Source of the DNA: Novosphingobium sp.
GTDB taxonomy: Bacteria; Pseudomonadota; Alphaproteobacteria; Sphingomonadales; Sphingomonadaceae
DNA: 57,041 nucleotides
Assembly (NCBI GenBank): GCA_020848655.1
Contig: JADLHU010000165.1
Span: forward strand, 1-57,041
Direction of reading: 5' to 3'
Part shown: positions 30,244 to 41,346 of the stretch, one piece after another
Layout of the letters: the number at the start of each line of letters is the position of its first letter
How positions within the stretch are numbered: the first letter of the stretch is position 1
Program-made: the position numbers and the translations under genes
Notes under the pieces: generated by a model
Database searches by the model: none
What the model was told of the DNA's origin: nothing
The model's input: only the letters and a program-made list of their open reading frames with translations

Positions 30244-30831
30244 ATGACACTGTCGATCCGGGTGCTGACCGGCGCGGAGATTCTGTCCGCGATCGACGAT
30301 CTGGCCGACCTGCGCATGCGCGTCTTTGCCGAATGGCCTTATCTTTATGATGGCGACGCGGCCTACGAGGCGGAATACTTGCGCGAATTCGTGGCCGCGC
30401 CGCACGGCGTGCTGATCGCCGCCTGCGACGGCGCGCGGATCGTCGGCGCGGCCACGGCATCGCCGATGGCGGCGCAGACGGCGGCGTTCCAGGCCCCGTT
30501 CCGCGCCCGCGGGCTGGACGTGGCGCGGCTGTTCTATTTCGGCGAAAGCGTGCTGCTGGCCGACTATCGCGGGCAAGGCGTGGGCCATGCCTTTTTCGAT
30601 GGACGCGAAGCGCAGGCCCGGCGCTGCGGCGCCAGCGCGGCCACCTTTGCCGCCGTGATCCGCCCGGCCGATCATCCGCGCCGCCCGGCCGATTATCTTC
30701 CGCTCGACGGATTCTGGCGCAAGCGCGGCTATGCGCCGGTCGATGGCTTCATCACGCAATTGCCATGGAAGGATCATGACGAGGCAGGGGAAAGCCCCAA
30801 GCCGATGCAATACTGGCTGCGCGAATTCTGA
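30244..30831 (+). CDS. GNAT-family N-acetyltransferase
   Basis: A 195-residue acetyltransferase. The fold runs from [12 protein letters not shown] through the acetyl-CoA-binding turn [17 protein letters not shown] (about residues 101-117) to a C-terminal [14 protein letters not shown] segment. The substrate is not evident; proteins of this size with the L-Y-D-G-D-x-x-Y-E block near residue 35 are common GNATs of unknown substrate. The ATG has a strong AAGGGGAGGG site. It converges on the phosphatase gene with 3 bp between stops, and 238 bp separate it from divergent purC. Confidence 0.85.
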   Translation: MTLSIRVLTGAEILSAIDDLADLRMRVFAEWPYLYDGDAAYEAEYLREFVAAPHGVLIAACDGARIVGAATASPMAAQTAAFQAPFRARGLDVARLFYFGESVLLADYRGQGVGHAFFDGREAQARRCGASAATFAAVIRPADHPRRPADYLPLDGFWRKRGYAPVDGFITQLPWKDHDEAGESPKPMQYWLREF

Positions 30832-30834
30832 GCG

Positions 30835-31299
30835 TCAGTCGGCCAGTTTGCGCACCAGCGCGGCGGCGGCCAGGCTGACGTCGCGCCAGGTTTCGGCAAA
30901 GCCCGATTCGTCGCCGAAATAGGGATCGGCCACCGATTGCCCGGCCCGCCCATCGACATGATCGAGCAGCAGCGACAGCCGGGCCGTGGCCGTGGGCGGT
31001 GCGATCAACCGCAAGTCCGCCAGGTTCTGCCGATCGAGCGCCAGGATATGCGTGAAAGCGTGGAAATCGTCTGCCCGCACCTGTCGCGCGCGCAGCCCCG
31101 AGATGTCGATGCCGTGCCGCGCGGCTTCGGCCAGCGCGCGGGAATCGGGCGGGTGGCCGACATGCCAATTGCCCGTTCCGGCCGAATCCGCCGCTGCCAT
31201 CAGCCCGGCGCGCGCCGCCTCGTGCCGGAATGCGGCCTCGGCCAGGGGCGAGCGGCAGATATTGCCCAGGCAGACGAAAAGCAGCGCGGGTTGGGTCAT
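30835..31299 (-). CDS. Low-molecular-weight protein-tyrosine phosphatase
   Basis: A 154-residue cytoplasmic phosphatase. The P-loop CLGNICRSP at residues 10-18 matches the C-x5-R-S signature, with Cys10 as nucleophile and Arg16; the general acid Asp is in the VADPYFG loop near residue 123. The gene stands alone rather than in an exopolysaccharide cluster with a BY-kinase, so a metabolic or stress role is as likely as control of capsule export. Confidence 0.9.
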   Translation of the reverse strand: MTQPALLFVCLGNICRSPLAEAAFRHEAARAGLMAAADSAGTGNWHVGHPPDSRALAEAARHGIDISGLRARQVRADDFHAFTHILALDRQNLADLRLIAPPTATARLSLLLDHVDGRAGQSVADPYFGDESGFAETWRDVSLAAAALVRKLAD

Positions 31300-31407
31300 G
31301 CCCGGAGTCTAAGGGCAAGCGCGCGCCGGTTCAACGTGCGTTGCCTCTCCCCTTCGGGCCGGTTTCGTGCTTTTGGGCGGGCCAGCATCAACAGGAGAGG
31401 ACGAACC

Positions 31408-32895
31408 GTGGCCAGCGATCTCTACAGCCGGTTCGCGACAAGTTTCGCGGCCCATGCCGACAAGGTGTTCATCGAGGACGAGGGCCGCCACTGGACCTAT
31501 CGCGAGATCGAAACCGTGGCCGGGCGGTTGGCGTCGCGGCTTGCCGCGCTGGGCCTTGCGCCGGGCGAGCGGCTGCTGGTGCAGACCGACAAGTCGGTGG
31601 AAACGCTGATCCTCTATTTCGCCTGCGTGCGAGCCGGCGCGATCTATCTGCCGCTCAACACCGATTACACCGAAGCGGAACTGGCCTATTTCGTCGCCGA
31701 TGCCGAACCCGTGCTGGCGGTCTGCCGGGAGGCAAGCACCGCCGTGTTCGCGCGGATCGGCGGCGATGGGCTGGCGGTGCGCACGCTGGCCCAGTTGTTT
31801 GCCGACTTGCCGGAAGCGCAGGCCCCGCCGGTCCCGCGCGAGGCCGATGACATCGCCGCGATCCTCTATACCTCGGGCACCACCGGCAAACCCAAGGGCG
31901 CGATGCTGTCCAACCGCAACCTTGCCTCCAATGGCGAAGTGCTGATTGATTACTGGCGCTTTTCCAGCGACGACCGGCTGATCCACGCATTGCCCATCTT
32001 CCACGTCCACGGGCTGTTCGTGGCGGTGCATTGCGCGCTGTTTTCGGGCGCGACGATGATCTTCCTGGCGAAGTTCGATCCCGCCACGGTGATCGGCCAC
32101 ATGGCCCATGCCAGCGTGCTGATGGGCGTGCCCACATTCTACACGCGCCTGCTCGCCGATCCCGCCTTCACCCGCGCGGTGGCAGGGCCGATGCGGCTTT
32201 TCGTGGCAGGTTCCGCGCCGCTTTCGGCCGATACCTTCCGCGCCTTCGAGGAACGAACCGGGCACCGCGTGCTGGAGCGCTATGGCATGACCGAGACGGG
32301 CATGCTCACCTCCAATCCCTATGATGGCGAACGCCGCGCCGGCAGCGTCGGCCTGCCGCTGCCGGGCGTGGAGTTGCGCATCGCCGAGTTCGAGAGCGGT
32401 CGCGAACTGGCGCAGGGCGAAGTCGGCATCGTCGAAGTGCGCGGTGCCAATATCTTCCGGGGCTACTGGCGCAACCCGGAAAAGACCGCGTCAGAATTCC
32501 GCCCCGACGGCTATTTCATCACGGGCGACATGGGGCTGATCGAACCCGATGGCTATGTGCAACTGGTCGGGCGAGAGAAGGACCTGATCATCACCGGCGG
32601 GCTGAACGTCTATCCGGCCGAAGTGGAAGCCGTGCTGGATGATCGCGCCGACATTGCCGAGGCCGCCGTCATCGGCGTGCCCCATGCCGATTTCGGCGAA
32701 GCGGTGGTCGCCGTGGTGCGTCCGGCCGGGGACGCCTTCGACAAGGACGCGGTGCGCGCCGCGCTGCGCGCGCAACTGGCCGCGTTCAAGGTGCCGAAGG
32801 ATATCCTCACGGTCGATGCGCTGCCGCGCAACACCATGGGCAAGATCCAGAAGAAGCTGCTGCGCGAGCGTTATGCCGGGCTGTTCGGCGGGTAG
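31408..32895 (+). CDS. AMP-forming acyl-CoA ligase, malonyl-CoA synthetase-like
   Basis: A 495-residue ANL-family ligase that activates a carboxylic acid as its adenylate and then CoA thioester. The phosphate loop TSGTTGKPKG is at residues 155-164, followed by HALPIFHVHGLF, LERYGMTETGMLTSNPYDG, GYFITGDMG and the catalytic Lys479 in NTMGKIQK. The TETGM-x-T-S-N-P-Y-D-G run and short length match MatB-type malonyl-CoA synthetases more than long-chain ligases, so malonate is the likeliest substrate, but no matA or matC gene adjoins. The start is GTG at 31408, with AGGAGAGG 7 bases upstream. Confidence 0.85.
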   Translation: MASDLYSRFATSFAAHADKVFIEDEGRHWTYREIETVAGRLASRLAALGLAPGERLLVQTDKSVETLILYFACVRAGAIYLPLNTDYTEAELAYFVADAEPVLAVCREASTAVFARIGGDGLAVRTLAQLFADLPEAQAPPVPREADDIAAILYTSGTTGKPKGAMLSNRNLASNGEVLIDYWRFSSDDRLIHALPIFHVHGLFVAVHCALFSGATMIFLAKFDPATVIGHMAHASVLMGVPTFYTRLLADPAFTRAVAGPMRLFVAGSAPLSADTFRAFEERTGHRVLERYGMTETGMLTSNPYDGERRAGSVGLPLPGVELRIAEFESGRELAQGEVGIVEVRGANIFRGYWRNPEKTASEFRPDGYFITGDMGLIEPDGYVQLVGREKDLIITGGLNVYPAEVEAVLDDRADIAEAAVIGVPHADFGEAVVAVVRPAGDAFDKDAVRAALRAQLAAFKVPKDILTVDALPRNTMGKIQKKLLRERYAGLFGG

Positions 32896-32904
32896 AGGCG
32901 GCCG

Positions 32905-34884
<1,980 letters not shown>

Positions 34885-34888
<4 letters not shown>

Positions 34889-35841
34889 GCGGCTTTTCCC
34901 CTGAGATAGAATTCGGGTTCCGGTGTATCGAGCGAGCGGATCAGTTCGGCCGGCAGGGTCAGCAGATCGGACCCGCGCCCCATTGCAGAGGCGAATTCGA
35001 GCCGTGCACCGTCGCTTGTCTCGCCTTCGCGCTGGGGCACCGGCACAAGCGCAACCGCGGCCTGGATCTGGCGGCCCAGCAGGGCAACCTGTTGCGCCGT
35101 GGCGTTGCGGGCGGCAACCATGAACAGGCCCTCGCCGTGGCTGAACAGCAGCCAGCCCAGCGGCGCGGGTGTGGACATGATGACCACCGCGGCCTGGGCG
35201 ATCAGCGCGCGTGCGGCGTCGTCTCCCGCTTCCTGGTGCAGGCTGGGCACGTCCGTCAGGCGCAGTGCCAGCAGGCCATACGTGCGCTCGTTCTCCACCG
35301 CATGGCGCATCGCCACGGCGAAGCCCTCCTTGCCGGGAATGCCGGTATCGTCGTCGATCAGGTCGGTGATCGTCGGCGTGTCCTTGCGCGCGGCCCTGAG
35401 CAGTTCGGCCTCGCGGCTGCGACGGCGATCGAGTTCGCGCTTGAGCTGCATGGCGGACCGCACGCGGGCCAGAAGCTCGAAGTTTTTCACTGGCTTGCTG
35501 AGGAAGTCGTTGGCGCCGGCCAGGAAGGCCTGGTTCAGCGATTCGATCTCGTTCATGCCGCTGAACATCAGGATCGGCACATCGCGGTAGCAGCGCGTGG
35601 TGCGGATGCGGGCGCAGGCCTCGATGCCATCGATTTCGGGCATCATCAGGTCAAGCAGGATCACGTCGAAGCGCGGCTCGCAGCCGTCGCAGTCCTCGTC
35701 CAGCCCCAGCAGGGCATAGGCGTCCTCGGCATTGGTGGTGTGGACGACTTCGGCAAAGCGGCCGGCCTGGAACACCAGCGATATCGCCGCGCCAAGCGTT
35801 GCGTCGTCGTCGACGATCAGGATTCGGGCCATGCCGTTCAT
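34885..35841 (-). CDS. Response regulator with degenerate GGDEF-like output domain
   Basis: A 318-residue protein. The receiver domain (about 4-130) has the acidic pair DDD at 11-13, phospho-acceptor Asp64 in ILLDLMMP, Ser94 and Lys116 in SKPVKN, so it should be phosphorylatable. The C-terminal part (about 150-310) has the size and order of a GGDEF domain but reads HGEGLF (235-240) at the signature loop, so it cannot be an active cyclase; it may be an allosteric or binding module. It overlaps both neighbours (ATGA at each end). No cognate histidine kinase is in the window. Confidence 0.82.
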
Positions 35842-37334
35842 TGTGGGACGCCTCGTTGTGATGCTGGGGATGGCCGCGCCCAGACGCGCCAGCCGTCGCG
35901 GTCATAGAGCAGCGTGAAGCCCGGCTGCCCGGACGCATAGAGATCGGGCATGATCTGGCCGAGCGTGTCGGCGGTGCGGGCCGGATCGGGCGCGGCGACG
36001 GCCACGGCCCTGGCATGAATGCGGTGGGTCAGCAGTGAAAGCCCATAGGCGGCATCGGTTTCGGTGATCAGTCCGCGCGCCGAACCACGCGCCGCCACCA
36101 CGCGCGGGTGGGCGCTGCCATCGATCAGAACGCTGTCGTGGCCGGCCAGGAACGCGCCCAGTTGGCCATCGGCAATCTGCTGACGTGTCATCGTGGCGTC
36201 CGGACTTTCAATGGCGATCATTTCGGCCAACAGCACCGATGCGCTGCCGGCAGCGCCCAGCGCCAGCAGCAGCGCTACGCGCGGCGATCGGCCTGGCTGG
36301 CGTGGCCACCGCGCCGCCGCGACCGCCGCCGCCGGGATCGCCAGGGCCAGCAGCCCGGCCACCGACAGGCCGGTTCCCGACAGGCGTGACAGCGCCACGA
36401 CGGTCAGCAACAGGCCAAGCAGCGCGAAAGCGACTGCCTGCACCGGGCGGCGCGTGCGCACCAGGATGATCTGCCCCAGCAGCACCGGCGCGCAGGCGAT
36501 GGTGAACAGCATTTCCAGCCCGGCGCGTTGCCAGACGCCGGTGGCCGGATCGTGCGACAGCACGGGCATGGCATCGAGAAAGGCCCAGGCATCGTGCAGC
36601 ATCATCCAGTTGACCAACGCGAAGCCCAGCACGCAGAACACCACCGGAAACAGGATGACCAGGTAAACGCTGCCATAGCCGCCGGGGCGGATATCGGGCG
36701 GGAAGGCCAGCGGCAGGAATGGCAATGCGGCCAGCGCGGCCAGTGATCCCAGCGGGCCGGAGAAGACCAGCAGCGTCAGCGCCAGCGAACAGAGCATCAG
36801 GTCGTTGACCCCGCTCTGGTGGCGCAGCGCATAAGCGCCATTGGCCAGAAGCCAGACGCCGGTCAGCGTCAGCATCACTTCGGGGCCTTGCGCGATGGCG
36901 GCAAGGTAGAGCGGATTGAGCGCGAGCAGTGCGGTCAGGCCGGCGGCGGCGAGCAGCCCATAGCCGCTTCGCAGCAGCGCGCGGAACCACAATGCGCCAA
37001 GGCCGCCGCCCAGCGTTGCGGCCAGGATCGCGGCAGCCGCCGCGCCGCCCACGCCGGTCAGCGCGTGCAGCGCCAGCATCGGCGCCAGCGCAACGGGCGG
37101 ATAGGCCGCGATCATGCGCCCGACGCTCATCTTGCCCATGGTGGCCAGCAGCGACTGCCCGATCAGGAGTTCCTCGCGCGATGGTGCCAGGTGCGCCGGG
37201 CCTTGCATGTGGCGCAGCGCCAGGTAGACGCCGGCCAGCGCCACCGCCAACACCAACGCCGTCCAGCGCGATCCGGCCATGGCGAGCAGCGATCCGGGGC
37301 GGGGCGGGGCGGCCGGGGCGGTCATGGCGCTCAT
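35838..37334 (-). CDS. Polytopic membrane protein of the exopolysaccharide operon (GT-C-like)
   Basis: A 498-residue inner-membrane protein with about ten or eleven hydrophobic helices between residues 20 and 390 and a soluble C-terminal domain of about 110 residues. The first extracytoplasmic loop contains a short S-R-E-E-L-L-I-G stretch and the C-terminal domain is alpha/beta-like (MTRQQIADGQLGAFLAGHDSVLID). The layout resembles GT-C glycosyltransferases of the GT39/ArnT kind, but I cannot point to a convincing DE or DD catalytic pair, so polymerase, transferase or transporter roles are all open. The ATG at 37334 overlaps the stop of the synthase gene; a longer open frame upstream is antisense-like. 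Confidence 0.65.
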   Translation of the reverse strand: MSAMTAPAAPPRPGSLLAMAGSRWTALVLAVALAGVYLALRHMQGPAHLAPSREELLIGQSLLATMGKMSVGRMIAAYPPVALAPMLALHALTGVGGAAAAAILAATLGGGLGALWFRALLRSGYGLLAAAGLTALLALNPLYLAAIAQGPEVMLTLTGVWLLANGAYALRHQSGVNDLMLCSLALTLLVFSGPLGSLAALAALPFLPLAFPPDIRPGGYGSVYLVILFPVVFCVLGFALVNWMMLHDAWAFLDAMPVLSHDPATGVWQRAGLEMLFTIACAPVLLGQIILVRTRRPVQAVAFALLGLLLTVVALSRLSGTGLSVAGLLALAIPAAAVAAARWPRQPGRSPRVALLLALGAAGSASVLLAEMIAIESPDATMTRQQIADGQLGAFLAGHDSVLIDGSAHPRVVAARGSARGLITETDAAYGLSLLTHRIHARAVAVAAPDPARTADTLGQIMPDLYASGQPGFTLLYDRDGWRVWARPSPASQRGVPQ

Positions 37335-39223
37335 GCCGCGTCCGCCTGTGGTTGCATCGCCTGCGCCACTTCGTTCGCGGTATGCTTGGACAGGCCGTGG
37401 TGGGTCTTTTCCCAGTAGAACGGCTTGGTGATCAATTGCACGAAGCCCTTCCAGGCCGCCGTCGACATCAAGACCCAGTACCAGATCACCGTCAGCGCGA
37501 ACGGCGCGAGCCGCAACCAGCGCCGGCGAAACGGGGCCAGCATCATCAGATAGATGAACATGCCGTTGCCCAGCACCAGGTTGAACAGGTTCAGATAAAG
37601 CAATGCGGGCGGGAACAGGCTGTCGAAACCGCTGGTCTGCGTGATCGCCCAGGCCGCGAAGATCGCCCAGAAGATCGGGTTCAGCAGGCCCGAAAGCATC
37701 GTGCCGCCGATGAAGAACACGAAGCCCAGCGTGCCCAGCGGCCCGATCGAGCGGACCAGGTGGAGCGGCCGGCGGGTGTGGACCAGGAAGGTCTGCATGT
37801 AACCCTTGATCCAGCGCGAGCGCTGCCGCACCCAGTTGGATTGCGAGACGTTGGCTTCTTCGAAGGTCGTCGCGTCGATCACGCCGACGCGGTAGCCCTT
37901 CTGGGTCATGCGGATGCCCAGGTCGGCGTCCTCGGTGACGTTGAACGGGTCCCAGGCGCGCAGTTCGCGCAGCACGTCGATCTTGAAATGGTTCGACGTG
38001 CCGCCCAGCGGGATCGGGATGTTCAGCGATTGCAACCCCGGCAGCATGAGGTCGAACCACAAGGAATAATCAAGCGTAAACAGGCGGGTAAGCCAGTTTT
38101 CTTCGGCGTTGTAGTAATTCAGCCGGCACTGGATGCAGGCGACGTTATCGGGCATCTGGCGGAACGCGACGACCACCTTCTTCAACTGGTCCGGCTCGGG
38201 CTTGTCCTCGGCGTCGTAGATCACGAGGTAGTCGCCGCGCGCATAGCGCAGCGCGTAATTGCAGGCCTTGGGCTTGGTCTGCGGCTGCGATGCGGGGACG
38301 CGCACGATTTCGAAGATGCCTTCGAGGCCCAGCGCCTTGGCGGCGTCGATCGTCTCGTTGTCGCCTTCTTCGAGCACGATCTTGATGTCGAGCTTGGCCT
38401 GCGGATAATCGAGCTGGCGCAAGGCGTTGGCCAGGATCGGCAGCACTTCGGGTTCCTTGAACATCGGCACCAGGATGGTGAAGACGGGCAAGTCCTCGTC
38501 GCGCAGCAGGCGCACATCGGCGTCGAGCGCCTGGGCGTTGACCTGCTGTCTACGCGCACCGAACCACACCAGAACGCCCTTGAACACGAAGTTACCGAGG
38601 TAGAACACGCTCATCACCGCGTTCACCGCGATCAGCGTGGCGACAGGGGCCAGGCACAGCCCCGCGATGAAGGCGCTGAACAGCACCCATATCCCGATGA
38701 CCTGCGAACGGGTGATGACGGTGCGTGCCGACATCTCGGGATCGAGTTCGGCCAGTTCCAGCACGGCGCGGTTGGAATGGCGCACGCCGAACACGCTTTG
38801 CAGCGACCACAGCACGTCGAACTTCGCGGTCAGCACGATCTCGATGTCGCGGCCCCAGCGGCGGCGGGCATAGAGCATGGCCTCGGGGCCGGGGCGCGCG
38901 GTGGCGATGACCATGCGGCCGTTGGCGCGCCGCTTCCAGGGCAGCGTCAGTTCGCGGGCGTAAAGCTCCACCTCGTTTTCGGACAGCAGCGCCGCGTCGG
39001 GCGGATCGGCGCGCAAGTCGACGAAGGCGATGCCGAAGCGTTCGGCCAATGTCCGGTAATAGTGGATCGGCCGCACCCAGTTGCGCGCCATGACCACGTC
39101 GGACAGCGATGAATCCCACTGTTCGGCCAGCTCGCTTGCCTCGTCGAGCTGGCGCAGCGAGATCAACCCGTTCTGAACGAGGTAGTCGCCCGTCCAGATG
39201 TCGGTGGGGGATAGCGCGGTCAT
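37331..39223 (-). CDS. NfrB-like GT2 polysaccharide synthase with N-terminal GspE_N/MshEN-like domain
   Basis: A 630-residue processive glycosyltransferase. Residues about 10-150 resemble the GspE N-terminal (MshEN) domain, with GDYLVQNGLISLRQLDEA (12-29) matching the first c-di-GMP-binding repeat well and a weaker second repeat. Two membrane helices (about 175-222) lead to a GT2 catalytic domain with LVPMFKEP (251-258), YDAEDKPEP (336-344), TEDADLG (430-436) and QRSRW (467-471), i.e. the D, DxD, TED and QxxRW motifs of cellulose-synthase-like enzymes. Four or five more helices follow. The domain order is that of E. coli NfrB, which is known to be c-di-GMP responsive. The ATG overlaps the bcsB-like stop. 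Confidence 0.88.
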   Translation of the reverse strand: MTALSPTDIWTGDYLVQNGLISLRQLDEASELAEQWDSSLSDVVMARNWVRPIHYYRTLAERFGIAFVDLRADPPDAALLSENEVELYARELTLPWKRRANGRMVIATARPGPEAMLYARRRWGRDIEIVLTAKFDVLWSLQSVFGVRHSNRAVLELAELDPEMSARTVITRSQVIGIWVLFSAFIAGLCLAPVATLIAVNAVMSVFYLGNFVFKGVLVWFGARRQQVNAQALDADVRLLRDEDLPVFTILVPMFKEPEVLPILANALRQLDYPQAKLDIKIVLEEGDNETIDAAKALGLEGIFEIVRVPASQPQTKPKACNYALRYARGDYLVIYDAEDKPEPDQLKKVVVAFRQMPDNVACIQCRLNYYNAEENWLTRLFTLDYSLWFDLMLPGLQSLNIPIPLGGTSNHFKIDVLRELRAWDPFNVTEDADLGIRMTQKGYRVGVIDATTFEEANVSQSNWVRQRSRWIKGYMQTFLVHTRRPLHLVRSIGPLGTLGFVFFIGGTMLSGLLNPIFWAIFAAWAITQTSGFDSLFPPALLYLNLFNLVLGNGMFIYLMMLAPFRRRWLRLAPFALTVIWYWVLMSTAAWKGFVQLITKPFYWEKTHHGLSKHTANEVAQAMQPQADAA

Positions 39224-40260
39224 GCGGTGGCTCCAGCCGTCACGCCAGCGGCGCGCAGCGGCGGCATGCGGCGGATCAGCAGCGCGAAGCCGATGCTGGC
39301 CAGCAGCCAGAACGCGATCAGCGCCAGCCGCGTATAGAGCGCCAGCCGCTCGTCGCGCGCGGCCGAAACGGCATAGACGATCCGCACCGCGGCGTCCTTG
39401 CCGGGGGTCAGCGCGATGGTGCGCCCATGCGCATCGAACAGTGCCAGCGATCCGTAATCGAGGTCCATCGCCGGTGGCGCCACGGCATTGCGGCCGGGCC
39501 GGATCCACAGCACCGGCGTGCGGCCGGTTTCAATCAGTTGCACGGCGGTCAGCGCATCGAACTGGCGATGATCGTAGATCGGCTTGCCGTCCGCATCGTC
39601 CATCCGCACCGCGCCGGTATCGAAGCGCAGCGCCGGGCTGGTCCCGGCGGGCGTGTCGCGGCTGACCACGATCCGCGCCGGACCCGCGCCCTGCCGGGGG
39701 GCATGGGGGGCCAGCGCGGCGATGGCGCGATCCGCGAAAGCGGCGTCTTCGGGCCGCGGCGCCGTGATCGCCACCCCGGCGCGAAAGCGCGTGACGTGGG
39801 CGGAAAACCCCGACAGCCCCATGCCGGCATAGCCCAGCCGGGCCACCGGATTGGCGATCAGGCGCGCGCCCGACAGATCGCAGGCCTCCACCGCGCAACG
39901 CGGGGCGGTGGCGGTCAGCGCGATGTCCACGCGGTTGCGGGTGGACAGCAGGCGATCGGGCAAGGCCGTGTTCAGCCTGGTTGCGCCGCTGCGACTGGCG
40001 GCGGTCGCGGTGATGACGATGCCGTTGAGCGAGACGGTGATCCGGGGGGCATATCCGCGCAAGGCCGCGTCCGAAGCGTCCAGTGCAAAGCGGATCGCGG
40101 CGGGCCGCGTGTCGGCGGGCAGGGTGCGCAAGTCCAGCGTCGCGTGCCACAGCCGCTGCGCCGGGCGCCGGCCCGCGTCCGCTGCCTGCGGCGCGGCGTG
40201 CCCGGCAAGGGGCGCAAGCAGTCCCGTCACGGCCAGCATCAGTGCAGGCAGACGGGGCAT
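39220..40260 (-). CDS. BcsB-like periplasmic subunit with C-terminal anchor
   Basis: A 346-residue protein: signal peptide (residues 1-21, ending GHA-A), an all-beta periplasmic region (about 30-300) and one C-terminal transmembrane helix (about 318-337; LALIAFWLLASIGFALLI) followed by a basic R-R-M. The ITVSLNGIVITATAAS and NTALPDRLLSTRNRVDIALTA segments resemble the carbohydrate-binding jellyroll domains of BcsB, which partners the cellulose synthase BcsA. BcsB is normally 700 residues or more, so this is a half-size version. First gene of the operon; the ATG at 40260 gives a proper signal peptide. The similarity is structural in character and needs a profile search. Confidence 0.65.
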   Translation of the reverse strand: MPRLPALMLAVTGLLAPLAGHAAPQAADAGRRPAQRLWHATLDLRTLPADTRPAAIRFALDASDAALRGYAPRITVSLNGIVITATAASRSGATRLNTALPDRLLSTRNRVDIALTATAPRCAVEACDLSGARLIANPVARLGYAGMGLSGFSAHVTRFRAGVAITAPRPEDAAFADRAIAALAPHAPRQGAGPARIVVSRDTPAGTSPALRFDTGAVRMDDADGKPIYDHRQFDALTAVQLIETGRTPVLWIRPGRNAVAPPAMDLDYGSLALFDAHGRTIALTPGKDAAVRIVYAVSAARDERLALYTRLALIAFWLLASIGFALLIRRMPPLRAAGVTAGATA

Positions 40261-40359
40261 TTGGGAAATTTCTGGCGCGGTTTTTTGCAAGTGGGGTGGC
40301 TCACACACCGGGATTCGGTGCCCTTGCGAGGTAAACCGGGCTGGTAAATTTCCCCTTAA

Positions 40360-40407
40360 GGCTTGCGCCAGGGCTTGCGCCCGGGCCTTCGTCAGGGCTT
40401 GCGCCAG
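40360..40407. repeat. Four tandem 12-bp repeats upstream of the exopolysaccharide operon
   Basis: GGCTTGCGCCAG, GGCTTGCGCCCG, GGCCTTCGTCAG and GGCTTGCGCCAG lie head to tail, about 100 bp upstream of the BcsB-like start. Units 1 and 4 are identical, unit 2 differs by one base, unit 3 by four. They may be an activator-binding array or a simple microsatellite. Confidence 0.75.
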
Positions 40408-40446
40408 GCCGGGCGGGGGGCACTGCACTTTCGCGCAAAGAGGCGG

Positions 40447-40474
40447 TTGACCGGGCGGCGCCCCGGCCTTAAGA
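40447..40474 (+). promoter_or_regulatory. Putative promoter of the tRNA-Met gene
   Basis: TTGACC (40447-40452) and TTAAGA (40469-40474) are spaced by 16 bp, about 40 bp before the mature tRNA start. TTGACC matches five of six bases of the -35 consensus. Confidence 0.4.
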
Positions 40475-40514
40475 GCGCCGCCTGCACACGCGCCAGCCAG
40501 CGCGTTGTTGTCGG

Positions 40515-40591
40515 GGCGGAGTAGCTCAGCCGGTTAGAGCAGCGGAATCATAATCCGCGTGTCGGGGGTTCGAGTCCCTCCTCCGCTACCA
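40515..40591 (+). tRNA. tRNA-Met (CAT), elongator type
   Basis: A 77-nt cloverleaf with encoded CCA. The 7-bp acceptor stem GGCGGAG/CTCCGCT has a G-U first pair; the D-arm is GCTC/GAGC; the anticodon stem GCGGA/TCCGC encloses loop ATCATAA with anticodon CAT at 40549-40551; the T-arm GGGGG/CCCTC encloses TTCGAGT. The G start and base-paired first position exclude initiator tRNA. A lysidine-modified tRNA-Ile2 also has CAT, but the sequence resembles alphaproteobacterial elongator tRNA-Met. Accessory genes begin directly downstream, as expected if this is an integration site. Confidence 0.95.
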
Positions 40592-40864
40592 CCCTTGCTT
40601 TAAGCTTCGCGGTTTCCGGGGCTTGGTGCAGGTCCACAAACCTCAGCCAATCGAGCCGCATACGGGCCTCTCGCGGAGGGCTGGCGTCATATGTCGCCGG
40701 CGGACATCGTGGTGTGCCCCACCGGCCTAACAATTCGCATCGGCGAAACAGGATATGCACTCCACCGCCAGCGCCCGATCGGCGGCCGCATAGCGTCATC
40801 CTTTGTAATGGCGTTGAGTCCGGCGTGCCCCAATTGACCGGCAAGCGGATTTCAAGGAGGAACT

Positions 40865-41320
40865 ATGTCCGACGATTTGTGGGTTTGGGGTAGCAATGCG
40901 ACCGAGCCCCGCATTTTGCATGCGATGATCCGCGTGGCGGATCTGGAGCGTTCCCTCGGCTTTTATTGCGGGGCGCTGGGGATGCGGAAGCTTGTCCAGC
41001 ATGATGTTCCCGCCGGCAAGTTTTCGATCGCGTTCGTAAGTTTCTCGTCCGACTATGAAAGCGGCGCGATCGAACTGACCCATAATTGGGAAAGCCCGGC
41101 CAATGACGAAGGCTACAGCCACGGCAGCGGTTACGGCCATATCGCCATTGGCGTCCCCGACGTTCCCGGAACCTGCGCGAGGTTGCGCAGTGCCGGGATT
41201 GATATCACCGTGGAGCCCAAGATACTCTTTCCGGGCGGGCCATCGCTGGCCTTCGTCAAGGATCCTGACGGGTACAGCATCGAACTGATCCAGACGTCCC
41301 GGGATTATCCGGGAATCTGA
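40865..41320 (+). CDS. Glyoxalase I-like VOC-superfamily metalloenzyme
   Basis: A 151-residue protein of two beta-alpha-beta-beta-beta modules. Likely metal ligands are the His in RILHAMIRV (near residue 19), the Glu in AIELTHNW (near 68), the His in GYGHIAIGV (near 95) and the Glu in YSIELIQ (near 141), the H-E-H-E set of lactoylglutathione lyase. ERSLGFYCGALGMRKL and FPGGPSLAFVKDPDGY fit the family. It could detoxify methylglyoxal or act on a pathway intermediate; the island context makes a specific catabolic role possible. The ATG follows AAGGAGG. The next gene starts 26 bp downstream on the same strand. Confidence 0.9.
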   Translation: MSDDLWVWGSNATEPRILHAMIRVADLERSLGFYCGALGMRKLVQHDVPAGKFSIAFVSFSSDYESGAIELTHNWESPANDEGYSHGSGYGHIAIGVPDVPGTCARLRSAGIDITVEPKILFPGGPSLAFVKDPDGYSIELIQTSRDYPGI

Positions 41321-41346
41321 GCCGCGATCCGTTCGCCGGGCATTCC

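Noticed and set aside
36929..39112. 727-residue plus-strand frame opposite the exopolysaccharide genes
   Set aside because: Shadow composition; the minus-strand synthase has complete catalytic motifs.
40548..40844. 98-residue minus-strand frame ending EEGLEPPTRGL
   Set aside because: The ending is the reverse translation of the tRNA-Met 3' half, a common artefact; the rest has no recognisable content.
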